From: Bolinopsis microptera
Lineage: Eukaryota > Ctenophora > Tentaculata > Lobata > Bolinopsidae
Direction of reading: 5' to 3'
NCBI RefSeq assembly: GCF_026151205.1
Contig: NC_087082.1
Coordinates: 17,825,401 to 17,889,400, forward strand
DNA length: 64,000 nucleotides
Shown: piece after piece, positions 42,977 through 56,429 of the stretch
Position numbering within the stretch: the stretch's first letter is position 1
How the letters are laid out: each line of letters starts with the position of its first letter
Translations under genes and position numbers: made by a program
The notes under the pieces: generated by a model
What the model saw: only the letters and a program-made list of their open reading frames with translations
Told to the model about the DNA's origin: nothing
Databases searched by the model: none

Positions 42977-45900
42977 TATATATAATGAAAACTAACGATT
43001 CTACAAACTCGTAGGTTTCATGCTATATGCAAACATCAGATGTCAGAATAACTTATTAAAATAATAATTCTTGTTTTCCTTACAAGTCCTTCATCATTTC
43101 ATAAATTCATGAGTGCAGAAGCTGACGCTATTGAAAAAAATATATTGAGTGTTGGTACTAATGACATTAAAATTTAAGTATGAGGGGGATGTTCAGTTCC
43201 ATAGGAAGTTTTCTTTTACTGAATTAATTGACACACTAAGCTGTTATTTCCCGCTGCAATTTAATTGTCATGTTGTCTTCCTATTAAGTGTTTATATTCC
43301 TACATAGCAAAGAATGTTCTAGATTTTAACTAATCTACTTAAAGGACCTTATGCTAATGACTAATGCGTGTTCTAGACTGTTTCTCAAAATTTTTAATCG
43401 AGGGGAACTTTTGATCATGTTAATGAAACTTCTATACATGATAGGCTTCCATCTACAACATGAGAGGAGTAGGTTTACTGTCACTTGGTTAAGTTTGTTT
43501 TGTAACGAACTAACAGTTTTGACAGGGTTGTAAAATAATCTTTTTGAATTTAAAGCTTTGATCTTTTCTTTCATTATATATTTGAATTAAGACGTTGCGC
43601 GAAAATTAAAAACTCAAAAAATTCTGATTTAATCTTTTTCTCAATTGATGCCTCCTATTTCAGGTAATTCGGTTCACTGCCCATTTTTCATATGTTAGAC
43701 ATGAATTCGTTTAGACTTAGAATAGGTCTTTTTGCATGCAAAAAGGCCTCGTACACAGTCAAGAAATGCACATTTACATATCAACACGGTTTAATACTAA
43801 CAAAATTTACACATTTAATTCAACATGCACCCACACATCAACTTACAATTATCATAATATATGTTTCTCTTCTATTCTTCATCTATGACTTACCTACTCC
43901 CAATTACTTCTCTCCACGACTTGTCATGAACACCGTAATTCCCCCTAGATTCTATATTCATTCCTCTCTAATCATTGACAGCCCACGTTATCGTATTCCC
44001 ATTTCTTGCTTGCTCCCACATCAAACTTTCTTGTAATTATCTCCTATGGTTTATAAGAATGTTCTTCTCCCTGTAAAGATGAATAGAGTCAGAAGTATTC
44101 TGCCGCCTCAGGGGTCTAGTATCTTTATTCAGTCTTTGCGGTTTTCTCTATTACTTTCTTTTGATACTCTTGTAATCCTTCTATGCTTATTCCAGGTCCC
44201 ACTCCCTTTCTATACTCTACCTCAAAAATGTCCAGGTCTATTTCCTTCAGTAACCTAAGCTAACTCCCTTCACCTTCTGGATGGTAATAAAGATTTCGAA
44301 CTTCATCCTTTGCTAATTGAGCAGCCTGAATATTTGCCCTATTGAGACTTGCTCAAAAAATCTATTTTAGCAACGAAATCTTTCCTTCTTCTCAATATGA
44401 AATCTTCGCAATGACCGCACGAGGAAAGATCATCCTCAAGATCCTAATAACCCTAAACATGTTTAGGGGAAAATGGAGGTGGTGTTCTTTTTGGCTGTCG
44501 GTCTGATTCATGGCCACTACAACCCGACTACAGTTAGCTAGGTGCAGAAATGCTTGACCGTTTAAAATTCTTTTAATAACAAAGAGAGTATTGTAATTGT
44601 ACTTTGTTATTGAGTAGGAAAACTCTTGGGTTACCTAATCATGATGTCATAGTTAGTTATATTCGCAAGGCTAGTTTCTAAAAAGAATCCCCCTATAATC
44701 TATGTTATGGGTGTTTTTAATCATCCCCCATAAGCCTGGCTATCTTCATTCCAGTACCGTACCTATTGAGCAAATCTTCATAGATTCTTTCAGTGATCTT
44801 TCTCTCTCCCAGTTGATCACATCACCCACCCATAAAGTGGTAATACATTAGAATTCTTCTCAGTAATTATGATAACACAATCGATAACTTGATTGTCTGT
44901 GAGCCTCATTCCGTGTGCAAATTGATCATTTTCCTGTCACTTTTTCAATTAAAAGCTCTTTTCCGCAAGGAAAACTCCTAACGTAAAAATCTATAATTAT
45001 AAGAAAAGCAAACTGGACATGATTAATCGTGAATTTGCGTGATCGATTAATAGGCAAGTCTAGAATGACATAGATCCTGATTCGTCTTGGAAGTTTAGTT
45101 TAAAGACTGCATTATGAATTTAGTTGATATACATATTCCTAAGTAACTATTAAATCTGAGTTTCAACCCCGTGGTTCGATAGTGAACTTTTTTCTTCATG
45201 CCGTAAAAAGGATAAGATACTCAGATCTTAAATTTAAAAATTTTGGTTCTATTTTGATGAGTTAAAGGGTTTGTTTACTAGCCGTAAAGATTTTAAGTGC
45301 TTTCCATCAGCCAAATAAGGAACAATCTTTTCAATAGTGTTTGATCAGCGCTATTAACTAAGAGTTTTTGGTCACATGTTTAAGTATAATTTTACTCATC
45401 GTATTCCTATTGTGTTAGTTATTCTGGACAGCTTCGGTTTCAATACCAAAGATAAGCTGTCATCTTTTCATCTTTGCTTTTATAACCAGTTTTCGGATCA
45501 TTCACTTTATGACACTGATTTCTATGTCAATGATGTTGGTTTTGATATTGACTTCGATCATCGGGATGTTCGTAAGCGTCTTTCAAATATTATTCAAATT
45601 AAAGCCTGGGACAGTGGAATACACGGTAAAATTCTCAAAATTTGTTCCGTAAGGGTTTAGCTTACCTCTAACATGCATTTTTCGTGGATCTTACAACAGA
45701 GGCTACATTCACAAAGAATGGAAACTTGCAAAGGTTGTCCCAATATTTATGAAAGGGTAGAAAAAGTGAGGTTGATAACTTATTGACCAATATCCCTTAC
45801 TTGTTTAGTCATGAAGTTTTTGAGCGAATTGTTAATGTAAACTGCTTTCTTTGACAAGTACCCTTCTTGATCCAAGGCAGATGGTTTTCTAGAGCACAAG

Positions 45901-48290
45901 TCATGCACAACCAATATTGGTTGTCTTTTGTGATAGCCATGGCTTTGTCTTTAACGAAAACATTATCAATCTTGTTGTGTATTTTGTGTTTGCTAAGGCA
46001 TTTGTTCTGTATCATGTAGCTTCTTCATATAGACTAAAAGACTTATATTACATTGAATGGTTCACTTCTCAATTTTTACCAATTACTTCAAGGCGTTACA
46101 AAGAGTGGTTATTGGTAATGAGATGTATCTACCTCTCTCAGTTTAATTCTGGTGTCCCACAGGGCTCTTTCTTGGTCCCTTATTTTTGTATTGTTTATCA
46201 ATGATATTCCTCTTGGCCTTTGGAAATACTGATTATTGTTTTGTATTGCGTGATACAAAAATCTGGCGTAAAATACTTTCATTTCTGATAATACTAATTT
46301 ACAAATGGATATAGATATCTCTTGACTGGGCACTAGCAACAAAGCGATTCATCCAGCAAAATGTTTAAGTTGCTATTGTTTCATGAAAACCATCTTTATC
46401 TCCTCCATTTTCGCATACCAATCTTGATGGCTCTCTCTTGTGTATGTAGTGTTAGAAAAAGATCTTGGAGTCGGATGTTACTCCTAAAGCTCTAAGTTGG
46501 AATAGTCAGTGCACAGAATTTATTACTAAGGCCTGCCAACAACTTGTAATGGTCTGAGAGATGGGCCCTATTGTCATTGATCAGAAAAGAAACGTCGACG
46601 GGCGCTTTACCTCTCCTGGTCCGTTTGCCAATTCGAAAAATTGTTTCATAATCTGGGCGCCCCTGGAATAATGCACTTAGTGATATATTAGAAAAGTCTC
46701 AAAAGAGAGCTATTAAATGATTCTGTTCTGAGAGGGCCGCAGTCTATCCACATGAGCAATTTGTCAATAAAAGTTGCAAGCTTGTCGACATTCTCACGTT
46801 GTCTCAAAAGTTTGACTTGAATGATCTTATTTTTTTCACAAAGTCTTACCAATTTAATTCCTGTATCACTGCCTCAATAATCTCTCTTTATATCAGGCAC
46901 TTCTCGACTAAGACGTGGCACTCGACGTCTGTCTATTGTGTCATACAATTTTACTAAGTTAAGTCAGAATTCACACACCACATGTACCTCAAATAGCCCA
47001 CTGGCAAAATCATTTTTTACAGAACACCATATACTGTGGAATGGACTCTTTACAGGTAAGGGACGATTGTGTCTACTAGTCTTTTCAAAAGATGAGGTCA
47101 CTAAGCATCTTGGAAATGTTTATTGGATAGTGAAACAACAGTCTCGCCTAGTCGCTTTGCTCCCCATATTATTATTATTTTTGTTATATTAATTTTTTTT
47201 ATCTACCTTCTATACTTTCAACATTTTCACACTTCACCCGCACACTTCTAACACATTTATGACCTTTCAATCCTTGTATCTAAGTTTCTGGGATTTGAGT
47301 ATTTGAAATAAAATTTTGACTTATATCCACTGTTATTCACATGGAATTGGTTTGTTATTAATAGTTTTTCATAAATTTTTGGATTTAGATTAATTCGATG
47401 TAATGGGTTCCAAGTTACTGCGGACATAGTTCACTATGTGTTACCGTTGTTTGTGTTGCCCATCATATCTTTACAGATGGGGGCGATATTTTGAACGATT
47501 CTATTTATATTTCATCTATGCTGTACCTGTAAATTGAAAAGTATTTACTAAAAAAAAATAAAATTTACTTAACTTAACTAAATCAAAAAAAATCAAACGA
47601 AAACGACAACTCGAAATTGAAACGAAAATGAAATACAAGAACATAAACAAAAACTAAAATTAAATTAAAATTACTAAAGCTTTCTTCTGCATAACCTTTT
47701 TGGTGTGCTCCATTTAACTTAGAGTTCCCTCCTCCTATTAATAGATTGCCATCTTTATTTAAAATAATATAAAGTTTTTCAGTAAGCAGAGATGACAATC
47801 TTTCGTAACCACTGCTACGATGAGATGTTTGATTATTTTACAAGATATTTTATATGGTGTTGTTTATCTTTCAACTCACTTATTTTTTAGATAGTTCGTT
47901 TGATTCGTAGCTTCTCGAGTTTGAAAGGCTTGTGTGTGACACTGAAAGGGTTCTTAAAAAGTGTTTTCAGTAAGCAATATATTTGTGCTCTTTCTTTCCA
48001 TTTTTCCTGAATAGTTGCTTCATATATCATGCTGCTTCAGGCAATTGTCGTTCAGTGGGCAAATTTCCGGTTTCTGCAATTGCAGTTTTCGATTTAATTG
48101 TAGGTTCCTTTCTGAGCTTGGTTGTCTGCGGTGTCGCTAATATGGATCCCTACGTTGGGTAGGCACTGTCTGATAGCTTAATTGTGTTTCTGTTGAAACA
48201 TTTTGTGGAAATGGTGTCCTCTGGGGAAGTGCTCTTGCTTTTCATTTTCCATGAATAGTTGCTTCATATATCACTGCTGCTTCAGGCATG
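42400..48290 (+). mobile_element. CR1/Jockey-like LINE locus, copy B (noisy)
   Basis: Plus-strand fragments in order: endonuclease-like text around 44700-44830 (a GDFN-like motif, then a TSPTHK-like end), IHGKILKICS near 45620, SGVPQGS near 46145, and a WNGLF-type C-terminal end near 47040. AATAAA occurs near 47307, followed by TTAACTT-type sequence. An AT tract at 42907-42985 mirrors the one in copy A. Confidence 0.65.
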
Positions 48291-51200
48291 TCCGTTCAGT
48301 GGGCACATTCGGCTTTCTGCAAATGTATCAACAAATAGGCAAGAGATTCTCCGATTATAGAAAGCACTTCCCCAGTGGACACCAATTTCACAACATGTTC
48401 AACAGAAACACATTAAAGCTATATACAGTTGCCTACCCAACGTAGGATCATCTTAGCGAGCACCAGAACCAAGCCTCAGAAAGAACTACAATTAATCGAA
48501 AACGTGCATTGCAGAAAGCCGGAAATGTGCCACTGAACGGACATGCTGGAAGCAGCAGTGATATTTGAAGAAACTATTGCGTGGCAAATGAAAAGAAGAG
48601 CACAAAATATATTTGGCTTACTGAAAACACTTTTAAGACCCGTTTAGTTCACACACAAGTCTTGCAAACTCGAGAAGCTACGAAATCAGACGGGCTATCT
48701 AAGAAAATATGGGAGTTAAAAGATAATACAAAACACATATAAAATATCTTGAAAATAATGAACATGCTCATCCGTACAAGGGGGGTACGAAAGATTGCTC
48801 TCTGCCTTACTGAAAAACTTTTTATTATTTTAAACTAAAGATGGCAATCTATTAAATAGGAGGAGGGAACTTCATAAGTAAAAATGTAGGCACACCAACA
48901 AGTTTATTGAAAGTAATGCTTTTTGGAATTTTATTTTAATTTTAGTTTTGTTTTGTATTTCATTTTCGTTTCAATTTCGTTTCGTTTCGTTTGATTTGTT
49001 TTTGATTTAGTTAAGTTAAGTTAATTTTTATTTTTTTTATTAAATACTTTCAAATTTTACAGGAGTACAGCTTGATGAATATAAAATTGAATCGTTCAAA
49101 ATATCGCCCCATCTGTAAAATATGATGGGCACCCAGAATACACGGTAACATAGTGAACTATGTCGCAGTAACTTGGACCATTACATGAATTAATTAAATC
49201 AAAAATTTATGAAAAAAATTTAATACAAACAATCCTGTGAATAACTGTGGATATAGAGTCAAATTTTGTATTTCAATAACGTCAATTTCAGTACATTACG
49301 ATACAGGTTGAAATGGTCATTAATGTGTGAGATGGAGTGCGGGTGAAGTGTGTTTTGAGTTGAACAGTATAGGACGGTAGATAAAAAAAAATTAATAAAA
49401 CAAAAATAATATTAATATGGGGAGCAAAGAGACTAGAGGTGCTAGACTGTTGTTTCACTATCAATAAACATTTCCATAGATGCTTAGGACCTCCGCTTTG
49501 AAAAGACTAGTAGACACAATCTGTCTTACCTGTAAAAGGGAGTCCATTCCACAGTATATGGGTTCTGTAGAAAATGATTGTTGCCAGGGCTATTTTGAGG
49601 TTTGTGGTGTGTGAATTCTGACTTAACTTGGTAAAAGTGATGTCCACAATAGACAGATTGTCGAGGGCGGCAACGTCTTAGTCGAGAAGTGCCCTGATAT
49701 AAAGTGAGATAGTGAGGCAGTGATACAGGAATTAAATGTTAATGAACTTTGGTGGGAAAAACTAGATCATTCAAGTCAAACTTGAGACAAAGGAGATGTG
49801 ACAAGCTTGCATTTTTTGACTATTGCTCAGGTGGATAACTGCGGCCCTTTCAGACGAATCATTTAATAGCTCCTCTTTTGGAGACTTTCTAATTGATCAT
49901 AAGGTGATTTATTACAAGGGCGCCAGCTTATTGGAAAACAATTTTCGAATTGCTACGACCAGGAGAGGTAAAGCGCCCGGCGACGTTTCTGATTAAAAGT
50001 CCAATATGGCCTTCTCTTTCTGACCATTCCAGTTGTGGCATGGCCTTAGTTTAAATTCTGGTCGCACTGACTATTCCACATTAGCTTAGGAGTAACATCG
50101 ACTCAGATCTTTTTCTAACTCTACTACACAAAGAGGAGAGTCCTCTAAGATTGTATGCGAATGAGGAGATAAGATGGTTTTCCTGAAACAATAAGCACTT
50201 TACATTTTGCTGGATGGAATCGCATTTTGTTTCTTAGTGCCCAGTCAGAGAGATCAGTCTATATCCATTTGTAAATTAGTTTTTCTGAGATGAATGTATT
50301 TTACGCCAGATTTTTGTTCATCGGCATACAAAAAATTTCAGTATTATCCGATAAGCCAAGAGGAATATCATTGATAAACAATACAAAAAGTAAGGGACCA
50401 TGAATAGAGCCCTGGGGACACCAGAATGAACTGAGGGTAGATGAATCTCATTACCATAACCACTCTTGGTAACGGCCTTGAAGGTTATTGTAAGAAATTT
50501 GAGAAGTGTACCATCAATGTTTAAATAAGGTCTTTAGCTTATGAAGAAGGATAATCATGATTTCAGAATCAAATGCCTTAGCAAAATCAAATACACAACA
50601 TGATAGATAATGTTTTCGTTAAGAGACAATGCAAGGCTTCACAAAAAGTCAACCATATTGGTTGTGCATGACTTGTGCTTAGTAAACCATGACTGCCTGG
50701 ATCAAGAAGGTACTTGTCAAAGAAAGGCAGTTTACGTTTTAACAATGCGCTCAAAAACTTTCATGATAAACAAGTATGGGATATTGGTCTATGTTTTCAC
50801 CTCCTTTTCTTCCTTTCTTAAATTTGGGACAACATGCAAGTTTCATTCTTGTGGAATGTTGCCGCTGTTGTAAGATCCTCGAATAATGCATGTTAGAGGG
50901 GAAGCTAAACTACGGAACAATTTTTGAGTATTTTACCGTGTATGCCATCTGGTCCTGGGCTTTATTTGAATTAATATTTGGAAAGAAGCTTACGAACAGT
51001 CGTGATCGAAGTCAATATCAAATCACAACATCATTGACATAGGAGATATCAGTGTCATAAAGTGAAGGATCGAAAAATGGTTTATAAAGAAAAGAATTGA
51101 AAAGGTTCAGCTTGGCTTTGGGTTTGACCGAAGCTGCAGAAGAACTAACACTTAGGAATACGGCCAGGAGTTAGATTTATACTTAACAAATGTGAACAAA

Positions 51201-53466
51201 AACTTTTAGATATTAGCGCTGGATATCTCTATTGAAAAGATTGTCTCTTTTTTGGTGATGAAGCCTCTTAAATCTTTACGGTAGTAACAAACTTTAACAT
51301 CAGAAATAGAACAGAATTTTAAATTTAGATCTTTGGGGGAGGGGGTCTATTCCTTTTTACGGCATGAAGAAAAAAGTTCACTATCGACCACGGGGTTGGA
51401 AAACTCTGATTTAAATAGTTACTTTAGGAATATGTATATCAACGAATTTTCATATGCAGTCTTTAACTAACTTCCAGACGAATCAGATCTAGGTTTTAGG
51501 AATTGCAATTAATCCGAGCATAATTCACGATTAATCATGTCCCTGTTTGTTTCTTAATTATAGATTTTACGTTTAGGAGTTTTCTTGCGGGAAAAGGAGC
51601 TTTTAATTGAAAAAGTGACAGGAAAATGATCAGAATTTGCACACGGATGAGGATCACAGACATTCAAGTTATCGATTGTGTTATCATAATTACTGAGAGA
51701 AGTCTAATGTATTTACACTTTTATGGGGGGTGATGTGATCAATGGGAGAGAGAATGATCACTGAAAGTATCTATGAAGGTTTGCTCAATTAGGTCGGTAT
51801 TGGATGAAGATAAGCAGTCTGTATGGGAGAGATTAAAATCACCATAACATTGATTTTAGGGGGAGTCTTTTTGGAAACTAGCTTAGAATATAACTACTAT
51901 GACATCATGATTAGGTAACCATGACTTCCTACTCTTAAACATGTACTGATTTACAATTCTCTCTTTGTTAGATAAGCAATTTTATAAGGCAAGCATTTTC
52001 ATGCACCTAGGCTAACTGGTTAGTTCGGGGTTGTAGTGGCATGAGATCAGACCGAACAGCAAAAGAACACCACCTCATTTTCCTAAAACTTTTTAGGGTT
52101 ATACTGGATCGTGAGGATGAGTCTTTCTCGTGCAGGTCATTTGCGGATGATTTCATATTGAGAAGAAGGAAAGATTTCGTTGCTAGAAATAGATTTTTTG
52201 AGCCAAGTCGCATTTAGGGCAATTATGTCAGGCTGCTCGATGTTAGCAAAGGATGAAGTTCGAAATACTTTTACATCAAGAGGGGATGGGAGGAGCTAGG
52301 TTACTGTAAGGACTAAGACTTGGACTTTTGTAGAGTATAGATAGGAGTTGGGACCTGATTAAGCATAGAAGGATTAACAAGAGTTATCTAAAGAAGGTAG
52401 AGAGAAACCCAAAGAATGATAAAGTTACTAGAGCCTGAGGCGGCTGGAATACTTGACCTTATTCATCTTACCAGGGAGAAGAACATTTCTAATAAACCAT
52501 GAGGAGATAATTACAAAGAAAAGTTTTGATTGTGGGAGGCAAGCAAGAAATGGTATTAAGATACGTGGGTGTCAAGGAGTAAGAGTAGGAATGAATTATT
52601 AGAATTAGGGGGAATACGTGTTCATGAGACTAGTCGTGGAGAGAAGAATTGGGAGAAGGTTAAGTCATGATGGAGAATAGAAGAGAAACATATGATTATG
52701 ATAATTGTAGTTGTGTGTGGGGTGCATGGAGGAATTAAATGTGTAATTTTGTAGTATAAAGTGTTGATATGTATATGTGTTTTTGACTGTGTACGAGGCC
52801 TTTTGCATGCAAAGGTCCTATTATAAGCTAAACGAGTTCATTTGTCTTCACATATGGAAAAATGGGCAGTTGACCGAAAGTACCCTGAATAGGAGGCATA
52901 AATTGAGATAAAGCTTAATCAGAGTAATTTGTTTGTTTTAATTTTATGGGAACGTCTTAATCAAAATATTAAATTGAAGAAAAGATCAAAGAGTTAAATC
53001 CCAGTAGATTATTTACAACCCTGTCAAAACTGTGTTCGTTTAAAAACTTAAGCCAAGTGGACAGTAAAACCTACTCATCTCATGTTGAGATGAAGCATTA
53101 TGGTATAGAAGTTCATTACATGATCTAAAGTCTCGAGTTAAAAAGTTTGAGAATACAGTCTGGAAACAGCAATTATTTCTTTAGCATAAGTCTTTAAGTA
53201 GATTGTTAAATCAGAACATTCTTTGCTATGTAGGAATATATATAGCACTTAATAGGAAGTCAACATTGGACAATTATAATTGCAGCGGGAATACTGCTTA
53301 GTGGGGTCAATTAATTCAGTAAGATCTTCCTAAGGAACTGAACCCATACTTAGAATGTTTAATGTCATTAGTCCAAACTCAATATAATTTTTTCAATATC
53401 GTTGCTTTCGCGCTTGCATGAGTTTTATGAAAATGATTGAAGGAGCTTGTAAGGAAAACATGGATT
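48290..53466 (-). mobile_element. CR1/Jockey-like LINE locus, copy C (noisy)
   Basis: Minus-strand repeat of copies A and B; the PQGS region is near 50420. The copy stops abruptly about 53466 and passes straight into PGAM5 coding sequence. The short run ACATGGATT is the last shared sequence. Confidence 0.65.
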
Positions 53467-53469
53467 TAT

Positions 53470-54006
53470 AAAAGCAGCTTCAATACGTGCTCCATCTGTA
53501 AACTCCCATGAATCTGGTTTGAATCTACTACTGGAGGGCACAGAATCAATTGGATGCCCCTCACGTAGCAGGTCTGTTTTTTCAATTTCAAAGCTTCCAT
53601 TTAAAACCTCCATACCAGTTTCATTGAGCTGTTTCAGAATGATTTCACCAGTTTCATTTGCTCTGGTCATAGTGCTGATAACTAAATCAGAATATTTTAC
53701 ACCCAACTTAGCAAGATGCTTACCAGTGCACTCAGCTTGTTGACGACCCAGCTCAGTGAGAATTTTCTCTTTATCATGCTGTTTATCTAGTTCATACTGA
53801 CCATGTCTAATGAGATATAGGGTCCGTCTGGTGGCTGATTTTCTTTTCTCAAGATCCTCATCTGGTGAGTTAGGTTTAACAAGAGATGATGGCTGGCGGA
53901 AGTCCCAATTGTAATCCCATGCTTTTGATTTGCACTTTGCATGAACGCTAAGAGCAGACACTGTTCCAGCTACTGAAGCAAGACAAACTATTGCTGCTTT
54001 CTTCAT
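53470..54006 (-). CDS. PGAM5: PGAM5-like mitochondrial Ser/Thr phosphatase, N-terminal part
   Basis: Starts MKKAAIVCLASVAGTVSAL, a hydrophobic N-terminal anchor as in PGAM5. The WDYNWDFRQP motif, which lies in the region of PGAM5 that governs its multimerisation, follows. The phosphoglycerate-mutase-fold active site follows as TLYLIRHGQYE (RHG with catalytic His), then TELGRQQAECTGKHL and STMTRANETGEII. The family protein is about 290 aa; only some 179 residues are present, up to DGARIEAAF. The frame then runs 15 codons into unrelated LINE-locus DNA and stops at 53425, so the gene is cut at the junction of the suspect block, not at a splice site. The visible part has no intron. Confidence 0.85.
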
Positions 54007-54630
54007 GGTGCCTTATAGTAATAAGTTATATTATTATAAGGAAACATTTTCAAGAGTTTTTACTGTGATGACACAAAATTTACTCATGTATCAGATCATT
54101 TCTAAGTCAACAAAATTACACTTTGGCTACCCAAAACATCTGTCTAGCCTAGAGCCCTGGACCTGGCCCCTGAGAGCAAATTTCTTATAGCTAGTAATTT
54201 GGGTAATCAATCTCATTATTATTATTAAATCTAAAATAGCTAATAATTTAATAAATTATTAACAGGCCCCTTAACGTGGGCAATAATATACGCTTAATCA
54301 ATCTCTAAAGACTGTATAGATCAAATCGTAATACTCTCGAAAAAAATGGAAGTGAAAAATGTTCAACTTTTTTCTAAAAACTACTTTTCTCCGTGTTTTA
54401 AGCTATTCCAATCATTTTGAGCCAATAAAATTTTTTTAGAATTTTGCTAATTAGTTAATTGATCCAATTAACTTATTATGATCTGACGTAAAAATTGTTC
54501 GAACAAAAGTTTTTTCTCCTGATAATTTGAACACACTCGATTGATCTGCAACCTTTTACGATGTTCACAACTAAAGATATTTGACAAACAATAAAGGTGA
54601 TAAAAAGTGGTAAAGTGGCAAAAAGTGGCC
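54007..54630. other. Spacer upstream of PGAM5
   Basis: AT-rich; no ORF. It presumably includes the PGAM5 promoter, which I could not delimit. Confidence 0.4.
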
Positions 54631-54634
54631 TTAA

Positions 54635-56272
54635 AGAGATCATGAAGTGTAAATTTGCGAATTCTTCAAAAATACTCGAAACTTGGGTAGTGAGCTAGGC
54701 TTGGTAATTCTGCCACAATCCCAAAATAGCTCCGTCGTAATTGCTTCACAAGCTGAGATAATATGGGGCATATCAATTACATTTTTCCAAGTTGTGGCTA
54801 GGTGACGGGATAGCATATACGACATGTGTAAAAACACCTGATTTTAATTGTCCATAACAAGTTTTCTGTTGGTTTTTTTGTTGAACCGACAAGATTACCA
54901 TCAGGTTTAAACCATTATATTTCACATATCTTCCTAAATTTGGTGTACAGCGATTAATCTAGTTCCTACAAGCAATTAAAGACAGCTCACTTCATGGAAT
55001 TTGAATGTAGCACGATCAGTGTTCAATTTGTTTACTTTCGTTCTGTACGGTCTTTGTATTTTAAAGCTTGCGAATGTGTGCTTTCTTGAATAACGTGTAA
55101 TGTGTAGACGCGAACCTAACATATGTATCCGTAGTCTGTACCCCGTAGATAAAAGTCTTATCTTCCAATTAAAGAATTAATAACTAAGTCAGAGGCTGTT
55201 ACAAATTTTCGCGTTTGTTGTCGACTGCGGCACGTGTTTTCAGAGTATAGTAGCTCAAGCTTTGCAATTATGACATTACTAAATATATTAGTTTAGCTTC
55301 ATTCCATTATCACTGCAACAACTCTTTACTAGTTAAAATTTATCAAAAGACGGTTAATGGTAAGTCATTGTGCAGTCGGAGGTTGTAACAACCGTGAGGG
55401 AAGAGACACCAGTAGTAGGAGAAGCTTTCTGGTTTTTCATTCCGTCCCAAGCGATGCAAAACGTCGAATATCATGGGATAAAAGAGTGAACAGGGCCGAC
55501 CATGACGTTAGGAGGTTAAAAACCTATAGAGTCTGCAGCGACCACTTCAGCGACTGTGACTACAAAGAGAAGGACTGGGAGCACTATGTAAAGACAGGGA
55601 GTGTCACACGTTATCGCATGAGTGATGAGGTTGAAGGACACATGCATCCCCAACACCGACCCCAAAACAGGCGAAATTCGTCTATATATACCGGGCCAGC
55701 CAGCCGAGAAACGACCCAGACGGTCTATCATGAAGACAGTGGCAGTAGAATCTGATGATGGACATATTTTGCCATGAACTTAACAAGTAATTGTTTGTAT
55801 CAAGAAATAACTATTGATAATTTAAGGTTAGTTTAAGTAATAGGTTCTTACTAACGTGTATTGTTATTTAGCGTTTGGTAATTGAATGTTTTTCTTCCTA
55901 CAACATTACACAGCAGTACGTAAACTTGTAAGACAATTATTTGATGCTTGTGTATATTATGCACATTATACAACCACAATTTTCGAAAGATAAAAGTCAA
56001 ATCTATCAAGAGTCGTTAATTTGAAGATTTTATCAATTAAATTGGCGCCACAGCACATGAATAAAAATGTGCATTTTAACATTGTTTCTATTGCGTTGTC
56101 TGACAGTTAGCCACAATCCAACAAATTAAGGCGATCTTCCTGTATCGATTTCACGCGACATAATTAAGTTACGAATCTGGGAATTCCGAGCCCTATTCTT
56201 ATATTAGTGTTTCTATGTGATAGTATATGTGAAATGTTTTGACGATTAAGTCAGGGACACTTCATGATCCCT
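54635..56272. mobile_element. TTAA-flanked TIR element carrying a THAP gene
   Basis: TTAA at 54631-54634 and 56273-56276 flank 16-bp ends AGRGATCATGAAGTGT (inverted, one mismatch). The only credible ORF inside is the THAP protein. Kolobok elements use TTAA targets, and THAP zinc fingers are the DNA-binding domains of several eukaryotic transposases (P element). A Kolobok- or P-like non-autonomous element is therefore a reasonable guess. Confidence 0.75.
55357..55755 (+). CDS. THAP-domain zinc-finger protein, 132 aa
   Basis: The C2CH THAP finger reads CAVGGCNNREG (first two Cys), FHSVPSDAKRRISWDKRVNR, and VCSDHF (third Cys and His). The domain fills residues 2-85; a short basic, disordered tail follows. 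This is a sequence-specific DNA-binding module. It lacks a transposase core, coiled coil or HBM motif. The start ATG is followed by GTAAGT, which also looks like a splice donor, so use of this ATG is not certain. It lies between terminal inverted repeats. Confidence 0.8.
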   Translation: MVSHCAVGGCNNREGRDTSSRRSFLVFHSVPSDAKRRISWDKRVNRADHDVRRLKTYRVCSDHFSDCDYKEKDWEHYVKTGSVTRYRMSDEVEGHMHPQHRPQNRRNSSIYTGPASRETTQTVYHEDSGSRI

Positions 56273-56429
56273 TTAAGACACGTGGAAAAGTTTGGAAAAG
56301 TTGGTCAGCCATAAAGGGCACCTAACGGGACTCAAAAACGTCAAAAAATCCTCTGAAAGCTTTGAGTGTCAGCAGATCGATTTTTTCAGACAGATTTGTC
56401 TGTACTACAATGCAATTGGCAGAGCACAA

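Larger units (their letters stand above)
37976..53469. other. Three alternating-orientation noisy copies; probable assembly artefact
   Basis: Copy A (37976-about 42400, minus), copy B (about 42400-48290, plus) and copy C (about 48290-53466, minus) hold the same locus, meeting head-to-head at about 42400 and 48290. They differ from each other mostly by single-base insertions and deletions every 10-20 bases, spread over coding and non-coding parts alike. Where one copy breaks a LINE reading frame the others often do not, so a majority reading would be open. Neighbouring genes show no such noise. This is the pattern of one uncorrected long read with missed hairpin adapters: partial, full, partial pass. 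Treat base-level content here as unreliable. Confidence 0.75.

Noticed and set aside
38501-47192. Short ORFs in copies A and B as separate genes
   Set aside because: They are fragments of one LINE frame broken by indels in the suspect block.
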